A stretch of 64,000 bases of DNA, taken from NCBI GenBank assembly GCA_963765265.1, contig CAVXVN010000005.1:310001-374000 (forward strand), read 5' to 3'. Each line of letters starts with the position of its first letter. Within the stretch, counting starts at the first letter, position 1. Shown one piece after another: positions 55,682-64,000 of this stretch. The position numbers were made by a program, and so were the translations under genes. Source of the stretch: Bacillus_BD sp963765265. GTDB taxonomy: Bacteria > Bacillota > Bacilli > Bacillales > Cytobacillaceae. The notes below the pieces were generated by a model. It saw only the letters and a program-made list of their open reading frames with translations, made no database searches and was not told the origin of the DNA.

Positions 55682-56759
55682 ATGGCTAATAATGAACTGG
55701 ATCAATTAAGACAAAGAGTTGAAGAGCTTAATTTGCAATTACTTTCACTTATTAATGAAAGAGCACGTACCGTACAAGAAATCGGCCGTGTTAAAGAGAC
55801 TCAGGGTGTTAACCGTTACGATCCAGTACGTGAACGTCATATGCTTGATTTAATAAAGGACAATAATAATGGACCTTTTGAAAATTCAACCATCCTTACA
55901 TTTATTCAAACAGATTTTTAAAGCAGGCCTTGAATTACAAGAAGATGATCATCGCAAAGAGCTTCTTGTTTCAAGAAAGAAAAAGGCAGAAGATACGGTC
56001 ATTAATTTAAAAGGCGAGCTGATTGGTACAGGAAATCCGCATTTTGTCTTTGGTCCATGCTCAGTTGAATCTTATGAGCAAGTTGCAGCTGTTGCAGCTT
56101 CTGTTAAAGCAAAAGGGTTAAAACTTCTTCGTGGTGGGGCATATAAGCCGAGAACTTCACCTTATGATTTCCAAGGACTTGGAGTAGAAGGATTAAAAAT
56201 ATTAAAAAGAGTTGCGGATGAATATGATTTAGCTGTCATTAGTGAAATTGTGACACCTGCGGATATTGATACAGCTCTTCAATATATAGATGTGATTCAA
56301 ATTGGAGCGCGTAACATGCAGAACTTTGAATTATTAAAGGCTGCTGGATCCGTTAATAAACCAGTTTTATTAAAACGTGGTATGTCTGCTACAATTGAAG
56401 AATTCATTAATGCTGCTGAATACATTATGTCACAAGGGAACGGACAAATCATCTTGTGTGAACGTGGGATTCGAACATATGAAAGAGCAACAAGAAATAC
56501 ACTTGATATTTCAGCTGTTCCAATTCTTAAACAAGAAACACATTTACCAGTATTTGTTGATGTTACGCACTCAACAGGAAGAAAAGATCTATTACTTCCA
56601 TGTACCAAAGCGGCACTTGCTATTGGAGCTGACGGCGTAATGGCAGAAGTTCATCCAGACCCAGCTGTTGCTTTATCAGATTCGGCACAACAAATGGACT
56701 TGAAACAATTTGATGAATTCTATAGCGCACTTAAATTATCTTCTTACATTAAAGCATAG
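55682..56759 (+). CDS. aroA: DAHP synthase with chorismate mutase domain (frameshifted)
   Basis: Fusion of AroQ-type chorismate mutase (residues 1-85: LDQLRQRVEELNLQLLSLIN, RVKETQGV) and a class Ib DAHP synthase (GPCSVESYEQ, LLRGGAYKPRTSPYDFQG, IQIGARNMQNFELLK). It makes DAHP from erythrose-4-phosphate and phosphoenolpyruvate, first step of aromatic biosynthesis, with feedback control by chorismate/prephenate via the mutase domain. 358 residues when joined, exactly the B. subtilis length. An extra base at 55896-55899 causes the break (ILHLFKQIF restored). Confidence 0.95.
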
Positions 56760-56769
56760 TTGAGAATAA

Positions 56770-56805
56770 CTAAAGAAACTTCCACGTAGTGGGAGTTTCT
56801 TTGAT
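56770..56805 (+). terminator. Terminator after aroA
   Basis: AAAGAAACTTCC pairs with GGGAGTTTCTTT, right after the stop codon. Confidence 0.75.
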
Positions 56806-57059
56806 TTTAAGGAACCTTTCGATAAAAATTTGATGATCGAAGAAAAAATAACTACTTGACATTACTGCTTTATGTTGGCTATCGTATATTTAGTATATAC
56901 TAGAGTTTAACTGTTGAAGTTCGGGTGAATTCAATTATAACTAATTTTTATTTCAAACCACTTTTTGAGGGAAAGTTAGGGATCAACTTAGGGTTGGTCT
57001 GATTAAAACTTATGATAATGAATAAATACTCAGCGATTTATGAAGAAGGAGTGTTAAAT

Positions 57060-58058
57060 ATGAACATTACAATATATGATGTTGCTCGAGAGGCTAATGT
57101 TTCGATGGCAACTGTTTCAAGAGTAGTAAATGGGAATCCAAATGTGAAACCTACCACAAGAAAAAAGGTATTAGAAGTCATTGATCGCCTAGGATATCGT
57201 CCAAATGCGGTTGCAAGAGGTTTAGCAAGTAAGAAAACGACAACTGTTGGGGTTATTATGCCAGATATTTCGAATGTCGTTTATTCTGAGCTTGCTCGAG
57301 GAATTGAAGATATTGCCACTATGTATAAATACAATATTATTTTAAGTAACTCAGATCAAAATACAGATAAAGAGTTCCGACTATTAAATACAATGCTTGG
57401 CAAACAAGTGGATGGTCTTGTGTTTATGGGTGGAAATATTACGGATGAACTTGTTGAAGAATTTATAAAGTCTCCTGCACCAATTGTCTTAGCAGGATCT
57501 GTAGAAGATTCAGGCAAGATTGCTTCTGTCAATATTGATCATGAACAGGCTGTATACGATGCGATCAATACTTTTATTCAAAATGGACATAGAAAAATTG
57601 CCATCGTAATTGGTCCTTTACATGAGCCTGTCAATTCAGAGAAAAAGCTTGCAGGTTATAAACGTGCATTGAGTGAAGCTGGAATTGAATATAATGAAGA
57701 CCTTGTAGCTGAAGGTGATTATACGTATGATTCTGGGATCGAAGCCTTCGAAAAGTTACTTGAATTAGAGGACAAACCGTCAGCTATTTTTGTCGGTTCT
57801 GATGAAATGGCCTTAGGTGTTGTTCATGGTGCAGAGGATAAAGGCTTTGTGATTCCTGAAGATTTCGAAGTAATCACTTCGGATAATACAAGATTATCAC
57901 TAATGGTTCGACCGCAATTAACAACCATTGTGCAGCCTTTATATGATATAGGTGCAGTTGCTATGCGTCTATTGACAAAATTGATGAATAAAGAAGAGGT
58001 AGATGAACTTACTGTTATCCTCCCACATCGAATTGAAAAAAGAAATTCAACCAAATAA
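57060..58058 (+). CDS. ccpA: Catabolite control protein A
   Basis: 332 residues of the LacI/GalR family. HTH ITIYDVAREANVSMATVSRV and hinge VNGNPNVKPTTRKKVLEVI with NAVARGLASKKT for minor-groove contact are canonical CcpA, followed by the effector domain that binds HPr-Ser-P. ATG at 57060 after GAAGGAGTG; the frame open from 57012 is not needed. A TTGACA at 56856 is a possible minus-35 element. Expected to bind cre sites, including that in acsA. Confidence 0.97.
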   Translation: MNITIYDVAREANVSMATVSRVVNGNPNVKPTTRKKVLEVIDRLGYRPNAVARGLASKKTTTVGVIMPDISNVVYSELARGIEDIATMYKYNIILSNSDQNTDKEFRLLNTMLGKQVDGLVFMGGNITDELVEEFIKSPAPIVLAGSVEDSGKIASVNIDHEQAVYDAINTFIQNGHRKIAIVIGPLHEPVNSEKKLAGYKRALSEAGIEYNEDLVAEGDYTYDSGIEAFEKLLELEDKPSAIFVGSDEMALGVVHGAEDKGFVIPEDFEVITSDNTRLSLMVRPQLTTIVQPLYDIGAVAMRLLTKLMNKEEVDELTVILPHRIEKRNSTK

Positions 58059-58066
58059 GACGTAAT

Positions 58067-58116
58067 AATCTCCAGCATTGGTTTCGAGTATTGAGTGATA
58101 TCATTGCTGGAGATAT
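58067..58116. terminator. Bidirectional terminator
   Basis: ATCTCCAGCA (58068-58077) pairs with TGCTGGAGAT (58105-58114), with a 27-base loop, between convergent ccpA and acuC. Confidence 0.6.
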
Positions 58117-58163
58117 TTATTTATATACCCATAGGGATATTGATAAAGAATATGGGTTATTTT

Positions 58164-59312
58164 TCAACGAATGGGAAATAATGATTTTTCGAGGGTTTGC
58201 CCATTTTTTTCAGTGATTTCTGCTTTTCTTGGTATCGGTGCATATAAACAATCTTCATCTTCCCATTTTAACGGGAGTGTGACAGGTGCTTTTTTTTGCC
58301 ATTCCGATATCCAACTGGATGGAATTTGATTCAGATCATTTCTGTTCTCTGTCATTTCAAGCCATATTAATGCCCACGCTCTAGGGACCACTCGCCAAAT
58401 ATCATAACCACCACCGCCAACGGCAATCCATCGACCATCACAATATTGATGAGCAATTTCATGAGCAATTTTTGGGATTTCCTTGTATGTTTTCATGGTC
58501 ACAGATAAATGAGTCAATGGGTCCAAAAAATGGGCATCGGCCCCATTCTGTGTCAAAATAACATCTGGCTTGAAAAAGGCTGCTACCTCTGAAAGTGCTT
58601 CTTTGTAACAAGTAAGCCATGATTCATCTTCTGTAAAGGCATCCACGGGAATATTAAAGGAAAATCCATAACCTTTATCATGACCTCTTTCATGAATATC
58701 GCCAGTACCAGGGAATAAATAACGACCAGTTTCGTGAATGGATAGTGTACATACGTTAGGGTCATCATAAAACGACCATTGTACACCGTCTCCATGATGT
58801 GCATCTGTATCAATATATAAAACTTTTGCGTGATAGGTTTCCTGAATATATCTAATGGCAACGGAACAATCATTATAAACACAAAAACCAGAAGCCTTGC
58901 CTCGAAATCCATGATGAAGACCTCCGCCGAGATGTAGTGCATGATTGGCTTTCCCGCTCATGACATAATCAGCAGCAGTTAAGCTCCCGCCCACAAGTAA
59001 TGAGCTATTTTCATGCATGTTTGGAAAAATGGGTGTATCCTCTGTGCCAAGTCCATAGTTTTCAGCCCTATCCATAGAAAGTAGGCCTTGACCTGCCTGC
59101 TGAACGGCTTCAATATAATCTATGTCATGAAGTAGACTCAATTCATCTTTTGTAGCGAAACGGGGTGGAACAATATCATTTGTCTTGATTGCATTGCTTT
59201 TCATTAATAGATCAAGTGTAAGCTTCAAACGTAAGGGGTTAAAAGGATGATGGTCACTAAATTTATATTTTAATAGTTCAGGTGAATAGATGAAAATAGA
59301 ATCTTGATTCAT
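58164..59312 (-). CDS. acuC: Histone-deacetylase-family protein AcuC
   Basis: About 382 residues. Class I HDAC fold: zinc site and charge relay in HLGGGLHHGFRGKASGFCVYN (split as HLGGGLHHG and ASGFCVYND), and the Asp-His motif DTDAHHGDGVQ. AcuC deacetylates AcsA in B. subtilis, relieving inhibition by AcuA. ATG at 59312 overlaps the acuB stop (ATGA), so the two are coupled; a start at 59339 is not needed. Confidence 0.94.
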   Translation of the reverse strand: MNQDSIFIYSPELLKYKFSDHHPFNPLRLKLTLDLLMKSNAIKTNDIVPPRFATKDELSLLHDIDYIEAVQQAGQGLLSMDRAENYGLGTEDTPIFPNMHENSSLLVGGSLTAADYVMSGKANHALHLGGGLHHGFRGKASGFCVYNDCSVAIRYIQETYHAKVLYIDTDAHHGDGVQWSFYDDPNVCTLSIHETGRYLFPGTGDIHERGHDKGYGFSFNIPVDAFTEDESWLTCYKEALSEVAAFFKPDVILTQNGADAHFLDPLTHLSVTMKTYKEIPKIAHEIAHQYCDGRWIAVGGGGYDIWRVVPRAWALIWLEMTENRNDLNQIPSSWISEWQKKAPVTLPLKWEDEDCLYAPIPRKAEITEKNGQTLEKSLFPIR

Positions 59313-59959
59313 AATTGAATCCCCGGTAAATTGGGCCATAGAACTTGATAGCCAGCATGTTTTAAATCTTCAATTAAACTAGTTGGATTGATGGTTTGAA
59401 CTCTTATAACGATCATTTTATACTTTTCATCATGTTTGTAAGGGTAGACTAGTATGCTTAATATATTTGTTTTTCTTTTAAGAAAAACAGATGTCATTTC
59501 GCTAAGAACACCTGCGCGATTTGGAGCTTTAATTTCTATTTGTGAACTTGGTTGATGTGCGCCTGTGAGTTCAACTAAAGTGTGTAAAAGATCGGTTTTT
59601 GTAATGATACCCACTAATGTATGTTCTTTTACAATAGGTAAACAGCTAATAGGATGCTCATAGAAAACAGTCCCTATTTCTTCCACAAAATCAAGAGGAT
59701 GTCCGGTAATAACATTTGTTTTCATGATCGTTTTAATAGGCTTTTCGAGTACATTTCTTTGTTCGTTCGAATCAATTAAGATGGAAGGAAGAGCATCTCG
59801 AATATCACGATCAGAGACAATTCCAAGCAAATGTTTATTTTCATCTACGATCGGTAAATGTCTAATTTTATGGTGAAGCATCAGTTTGTATGCATCATTA
59901 ATAGAATGGTTTTGAGTTAGCGTGATTACATTTGTCTTCATAATTTCTTCTACAATCAT
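59309..59959 (-). CDS. acuB: Acetoin utilisation protein AcuB (CBS-ACT)
   Basis: 216 residues with two CBS domains (about residues 1-60 and 75-130; MIVEEIMKTNVITLTQNHSI, then IVSDRDIRDALPS) and a C-terminal ACT domain (IEIKAPNRAGVLSEMTSVFL). CBS and ACT domains bind nucleotides or amino acids, so AcuB is likely regulatory; no catalytic role known. Middle gene of acuABC. Starts after GGGGGGACC. Confidence 0.93.
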   Translation of the reverse strand: MIVEEIMKTNVITLTQNHSINDAYKLMLHHKIRHLPIVDENKHLLGIVSDRDIRDALPSILIDSNEQRNVLEKPIKTIMKTNVITGHPLDFVEEIGTVFYEHPISCLPIVKEHTLVGIITKTDLLHTLVELTGAHQPSSQIEIKAPNRAGVLSEMTSVFLKRKTNILSILVYPYKHDEKYKMIVIRVQTINPTSLIEDLKHAGYQVLWPNLPGIQL

Positions 59960-59979
59960 GATGGTCCCCCCTCATTTAT

Positions 59980-60613
59980 TTAATACATAAATCGATTTAC
60001 AAAGCGAATCTGATCGAATTTTCGAATGGATTCTGCTTGTATTCTTTTCCCAATTCGAACCATTAGGCAATTCGCAGGGTGTGAGCAAATTTCAGGGTCA
60101 TCTGTTGCATACCAATTGCAAACCACCTTCGTTCATCATTTTTTCCATTATTTTCCGATAATCCCAGACATTTAGTCCTGTACCTTTTAAATCCCAATGC
60201 CAATAATATTCTGTTGTGATAATAATATAATCTTCCATGGCATCATCCATCATGGAAACAGTCAGTATACTTTTCCCAACTCCCGAACCTCGGAACTTCG
60301 GAATCACTTCAATGGCTCCTAATTCAATTAAATTATCCATCTTACCCTCTGACCATCGTTCAAGGGGATCAGGGTACAAAAAAGTAGCGTATCCGATAAC
60401 CATCTGACCTTCTCTAGCAATTATGATTCTACCTTCTGGCAGGTCAGCAATTTCTACTAATGCCTGATGTTGTTTAGAGGCGGGACGAAAGGCAACAAGA
60501 TCCTCATGAAATTCATATCTTTCAAGTTGTTCTGCATGAATGGGTCCTTCAATCACTAAATGACCTACAGAAGTGATTAAGTCTCTTTGATAATACGTTT
60601 TTTTATGTTCCAC
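59980..60613 (-). CDS. acuA: Protein acetyltransferase AcuA (frameshifted)
   Basis: GNAT enzyme that acetylates and inactivates AcsA. 210 residues when joined, exactly the B. subtilis length. Acetyl-CoA motif RFRGSGVGKSIL-type (PKFRGSGVGKSI) and the family-typical YYWHWDLKGTGLNVWDYRK are present. An extra base at 60114-60115 yields GGLQLVCNR-stop; without it the protein continues as WYATDDPEICSHPANCLMVR to VNRFMY. First gene of acuABC, divergent from acsA. Confidence 0.93.
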
Positions 60614-60865
60614 CTTTACTATTCACCTCCTTGCATCATATGTGCTACTTTGCTTTAGACTCGATCAGAATGTATGTGAATAGGTCCATCCTATAATCGT
60701 CATCATGAAATATAGTTAAGAGATTCTATAATCGTATTATAGACAATTCTATTCATTAAAGCTTATTATTTTTGAAAATTATATTAATTTTAATATTTTA
60801 AAAATTGTGAATACATAAATTATATACTATAATTGTGATATATAACAAAAGGGGGATTTAGTAGA

Positions 60866-62584
60866 ATGGAATTGAAAGCGCTACCTGTAGTGTCAGGAAA
60901 CTATAATTTAATCAATTATGAAGACACATATAGTCAATTTGATTGGAAAGAAACAGAAAAATTATTCTCATGGTATGAAACAGGTAGAGTAAACATGGCT
61001 TACGAAGCAATTGATCGACATGCTGAAGGCTTTAGAAAAAACAAAGTGGCCTTATATTATCATGATGGCGTGAGAAATGAAAAGTATACGTTTAAAGAAA
61101 TGAAAGAACAGTCGAATAAGGCCGGAAATATTTTTAGAACGATTGGACAGGTGAAAAAAGGGGATCGTGTCTTTATTTTTATGCCTCGGTCACCTGAATT
61201 ATATTTTGCAGTGTTAGGTGCCATTAAAATAGGAGCGATTGTAGGTCCTTTATTTGAAGCTTTCATGGAAGGTGCTGTTCGTGATCGATTAGAAGATAGT
61301 GAGGCTACTGTACTTGTTACAACGAAAGACCTATTAGATCGGGTTCCTGTTGATGAGCTTCCTCTATTAAAACATATTTTTATTGTCGGGGATGATGTGA
61401 AAGAAAGCGAACGTAACATAGATTTTAACGAAAAAATGAAAGAAGCGTCTGCAAAACTTGATATTGAATGGGTAGAACGTACAGATGGATTGATTCTTCA
61501 TTATACATCAGGTTCCACTGGAAATCCCAAAGGTGTCTTACATGTTCACAATGCGATGATTCAGCATTATCAAACAGCAAAGTGGGTTTTGGATTTACAA
61601 GAATCAGATGTATTTTGGTGTACAGCAGATCCAGGTTGGGTGACAGGAACGTCTTATGGAATTTTTGGACCATGGCTAACAGGTACATCCAATTTAATTG
61701 TAGGGGGCCGTTTTAATCCTGAGACATGGTACAAAATGATTGAAAAATATGGTGTAACGGTATGGTACAGTGCTCCTACTGCTTTCAGAATGTTAATGGG
61801 AGCAGGAGATGAAGTTGTGAAGAAGTTTGATTTATCGAGTTTACGTCATATATTAAGTGTAGGTGAACCGTTAAATCCGGAAGTGGTTCGTTGGGGGATG
61901 AAAGTATTTGATTTACGTATTCATGATACTTGGTGGATGACGGAAACGGGTGCGCAGCTCATTTGTAATTATCCTTGTTTAACGATAAAGCCAGGATCAA
62001 TGGGAAAACCGATTCCAGGTGTACAAGCAGCAATTGTTGATGATCAAGGAAACGAATTGCCACCAAATCGAATGGGGAATTTAGCCATTAAAAAAGGCTG
62101 GCCTTCTATGATGCATACCATTTGGAAGAATGAGCCTAAGTATCAATCTTATTTTATGCCAGGGGATTGGTATGTAACAGGGGACTCAGCTTACATGGAT
62201 GAGGATGGTTACTTTTGGTTCCAAGGAAGAGTCGATGATGTCATTATGACTTCAGGAGAAAGAGTAGGTCCATTTGAAGTAGAAAGTAAGTTGGTTGAAC
62301 ATCCTGCCGTGGCGGAAGCAGGTGTTATTGGTAAGCCAGACCCGGTTCGTGGTGAAATCATTAAAGCATTTATCTCATTACGTGACGGCTTCGAACCTTC
62401 AGATGGTTTAATTGAAGAAATTCGTCAGTTTGTTAAAAATGGACTCGCTGCACATGCTGCACCACGTGAAATAGAGTTTCGTGATAAATTACCAAAAACA
62501 AGAAGTGGTAAAATCATGCGCAGGGTTCTAAAAGCATGGGAACTTGATCTACCTACTGGGGATCTTTCATCCATGGAGGATTAA
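60866..62584 (+). CDS. acsA: Acetyl-CoA synthetase
   Basis: Activates acetate to acetyl-CoA via acetyl-AMP. 572 residues. AMP-binding motif YTSGSTGNPKGVLHVH (about 213), WWMTETGAQLICNYP, hinge YFWFQGRVDDVIMTSGERVG and the acetylatable Lys in PKTRSGKIMRR, which is the site controlled by AcuA/AcuC. ATG after AAAGGGGG. A cre-like site lies in codons 3-7. Divergent from acuABC, same as B. subtilis. Confidence 0.97.
   Translation: MELKALPVVSGNYNLINYEDTYSQFDWKETEKLFSWYETGRVNMAYEAIDRHAEGFRKNKVALYYHDGVRNEKYTFKEMKEQSNKAGNIFRTIGQVKKGDRVFIFMPRSPELYFAVLGAIKIGAIVGPLFEAFMEGAVRDRLEDSEATVLVTTKDLLDRVPVDELPLLKHIFIVGDDVKESERNIDFNEKMKEASAKLDIEWVERTDGLILHYTSGSTGNPKGVLHVHNAMIQHYQTAKWVLDLQESDVFWCTADPGWVTGTSYGIFGPWLTGTSNLIVGGRFNPETWYKMIEKYGVTVWYSAPTAFRMLMGAGDEVVKKFDLSSLRHILSVGEPLNPEVVRWGMKVFDLRIHDTWWMTETGAQLICNYPCLTIKPGSMGKPIPGVQAAIVDDQGNELPPNRMGNLAIKKGWPSMMHTIWKNEPKYQSYFMPGDWYVTGDSAYMDEDGYFWFQGRVDDVIMTSGERVGPFEVESKLVEHPAVAEAGVIGKPDPVRGEIIKAFISLRDGFEPSDGLIEEIRQFVKNGLAAHAAPREIEFRDKLPKTRSGKIMRRVLKAWELDLPTGDLSSMED
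60873..60886 (+). promoter_or_regulatory. cre-like site at the start of acsA
   Basis: TGAAAGCGCTACCT matches the CcpA consensus TGWNANCGNTNWCA at the first eleven positions and 11-12 of 14 overall. In B. subtilis acsA also has a cre near its 5' end. Likely CcpA repression of acsA on glucose. Confidence 0.65.
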
Positions 62585-62600
62585 TGGTAGATCGATTGAA

Positions 62601-62637
62601 AACAAGAAAAAACCGCTATCAGCGGTTTTTTCTTGTT
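62601..62637. terminator. Bidirectional terminator
   Basis: AACAAGAAAAAACCGCT pairs exactly with AGCGGTTTTTTCTTGTT around a three-base loop, between convergent acsA and the PBP gene. Confidence 0.9.
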
Positions 62638-62644
62638 AGATGTA

Positions 62645-64000
62645 TTATTGATTTTTAGCTGGTGTAGTGGGTATCTGTTCCACTACTTTTTCTGGATTAG
62701 TCTCTTGAGCAGGAGGCTTTTCCGTATTTGCAGGTGGACTAGCTGGCGCTTTAGGTGTTGCCGGAACTTCTTCCGTTTTCTCAGGTGCCTTTTTAACCTC
62801 AACCTTTTGATCAGGATTTACAGGTGGTGCATCAGTAGGCTTTTTGGCAGGTTGACCGAAGGATGCGGTATTGGATGGTGCTGATTCTTTTCCAGCGATA
62901 TCCACTGCTGTAACATAGTATGATCCATTTCCACCTGAATAGGAAAGGGATCCACCCGCTTTAATACTAGCCACTTTTTTACCACCGCTATATACTCTGT
63001 AGCCGATAATATCATTTTCAGGGTGATTTCCCCAACTAATGGTACTACCTGATGCTGTAATGGCAAGTGAGGCGGGTGTTTTTCCATTGTCTGCCATCTT
63101 CGCATTTGGAACTAAAGCGTTACCCAAACTGCTATTACCTGGAATCAACTGACTCACATTTGCTGATACACTAAATAAGTTTTGCATAGCATCTGGATTT
63201 AAGATTAAGCCTGTTTCTGAGAATTCAGCAGGTGTAGAGTCAAGGGCCATATATCTTTTATTGCCAATCGTAACAAATCTTCCGCTTATTAAACTATTAT
63301 CTGCCTTTGTCGGAACAAATTTTGCATTAAATAAATCTGTTCGAACAAGCCCAGCCTTTGAGCAGGCATCTGATGGTAATTCACCTGTGAGAGCACAGAA
63401 TGAGCGGCTAACAATTCCATCTGGCATTGGCAATGATCCACTTGGATCCACTAAATCAGGTGCTACATCATAGGCGCTATTCATTAAGGCGGCCCATAAA
63501 TAAATATTTTGAAGGCTATAGGTTAATCCTTTGTTGCTTCCCATCATTTTGGGTTCATCATAGCCATTCCAAACCCCAAATGAGACATTTGGATTTGTTG
63601 CCACAAACCATGTATCTTTGTAATCTTGGCTTGTTCCTGTTTTTCCGGCCCAATCAGAACTGAATTTAAGCCGGTTTCTAACGGATGTTGCCGTCCCCCC
63701 ATTAATGACATCTCTTAACATATCATACGTGAGATAGGCAGTTTGAGGACTAAATACATCAACCGGATTTATTTCATGCTGGTATATGATTTTTCCTTCT
63801 TTATCCGTAATTTTATCAATCATATACGCATCAATGAATTGTCCGTTATTAGCAAAAGTTCCAAATGCATTTGTATTTTCCTCAACGGAAATTCCTTTTG
63901 TTAAACCACCAAGTGCTGCTGAACGGTTGGAGTAATCTCCTTCTGTTAATGAGGTAATACCCATTTTTGTTAAGTAATCTGCTGGCCTTTTGTCTAAAAT
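62645..64000 (-). CDS. Class A penicillin-binding protein, 3' part (5' end outside window)
   Basis: The frame is open to base 64000, so the transglycosylase domain and the SxxK and SxN motifs lie beyond the window. Visible are the end of the transpeptidase domain (ALGGLTKGISVEENTNAFGT, KTG motif WAGKTGTSQDYKDTW), a fibronectin type III-like domain (SLAITASGSTISWGNHPEND to YYVTAVDIAGKES) and a Pro/Lys/Glu-rich tail of about 70 residues. This C-terminal layout is like PonA (PBP1) of B. subtilis. It makes cross-links in peptidoglycan outside the membrane. Confidence 0.93.
   Translation of the reverse strand: MLDKRPADYLTKMGITSLTEGDYSNRSAALGGLTKGISVEENTNAFGTFANNGQFIDAYMIDKITDKEGKIIYQHEINPVDVFSPQTAYLTYDMLRDVINGGTATSVRNRLKFSSDWAGKTGTSQDYKDTWFVATNPNVSFGVWNGYDEPKMMGSNKGLTYSLQNIYLWAALMNSAYDVAPDLVDPSGSLPMPDGIVSRSFCALTGELPSDACSKAGLVRTDLFNAKFVPTKADNSLISGRFVTIGNKRYMALDSTPAEFSETGLILNPDAMQNLFSVSANVSQLIPGNSSLGNALVPNAKMADNGKTPASLAITASGSTISWGNHPENDIIGYRVYSGGKKVASIKAGGSLSYSGGNGSYYVTAVDIAGKESAPSNTASFGQPAKKPTDAPPVNPDQKVEVKKAPEKTEEVPATPKAPASPPANTEKPPAQETNPEKVVEQIPTTPAKNQ

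Noticed and set aside
10895..60613. Programmed +1 frameshifting as a common mechanism
   Set aside because: The shift sites share no slippery motif, stop-codon context or stimulatory signal, and several remain open far past the shift. Sequence errors explain them better.
62633..62884. Trp/Cys/Arg-rich + strand frame over the PBP tail
   Set aside because: Shadow of the Pro/Lys-rich PBP C terminus on the other strand.

Overview
The window is chromosomal DNA from a low-GC, spore-forming member of the Bacillaceae (Bacillus in the broad sense). The gene order matches the B. subtilis ytk-ytl-pckA-metK-asnB-ytoA-ytpAB-ytqAB-leuS block and the ytjP-amyX-ytmPQ-ytoP-ytpPQ-sftA-murC-ytxGH-aroA-ccpA-acuCBA-acsA block. 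Spore-related genes (cse60), an S-box, a leucine T-box and a Zur box fit this. There are no tRNA or rRNA genes, prophage, insertion-sequence transposase or CRISPR array. Gene symbols rest on recognised protein sequence plus conserved order; no search was run.

Layout. 1-2.3 kb: 3' end of a sensor histidine kinase and two PepSY-domain proteins. 2.3-4.4 kb: zinc-binding lipoprotein under a Zur-like box, divergent from a beta-carbonic anhydrase, then YidD. 4.5-7.9 kb: cardiolipin synthase, a dispersed repeat, Dps, a small protein and a Nudix hydrolase. 7.9-10.5 kb: SsuABC/ThiXYZ-like ABC importer (ytlD-ytlC-ytlA). 10.9-12.5 kb: an odd PTS EIIC-EIIA protein with no EIIB domain. 12.7-16.1 kb: CAP-domain lipoprotein, methionine aminopeptidase, hydrolase YtmA and YtmB. 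16.2-21.8 kb: pckA, SAM riboswitch plus metK, asnB. 21.8-27.6 kb: C39-type peptidase, ytoA, ytpAB, ytqAB, ytzC. 27.8-30.6 kb: T-box and leuS. 30.7-38.6 kb: rhodanese, cse60, ytfP, lipid II flippase (ytgP), pseudouridine synthase, ytzE, dipeptidase, cyclic phosphodiesterase. 38.7-47.2 kb: ytlQ, pullulanase, ytmP, ytzH, trmB, ytzB, ytoP, ytpP, ytpQ. 47.5-53.2 kb: DNA translocase sftA with 111-bp tandem repeats, murC, ytxG, ytxH. 53.3-56.8 kb: an FtsA/PilM-like ATPase with a repeated C-terminal part, then aroA. 57-64 kb: ccpA, acuCBA divergent from acsA, and the 3' part of a class A penicillin-binding protein.

How the genes work together. CcpA probably acts on the acuABC/acsA acetate genes, where a cre-like site lies at the start of acsA. 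The acuA and acuC products act on acetyl-CoA synthetase in B. subtilis. pckA, metK and asnB are neighbours but separately controlled. murC, ytgP, sftA, the FtsA-like protein and the PBP serve cell wall and division.

A strong caveat runs through the window. At least eleven otherwise intact genes, including the normally essential metK and murC, are each broken by a one-base shift, nearly always an extra base. Repairing each shift restores close to the expected family length. I read these as base-level sequence errors and annotate the genes across the break; assembly error is an inference that only the reads can settle. The most unusual biology is the EIIC-EIIA protein without EIIB and with Tyr at the phospho-His position, the roughly 63-residue repeats behind the FtsA-like ATPase, the metK leader with a greatly extended riboswitch arm and a second terminator-like hairpin, and several families of intergenic repeats.
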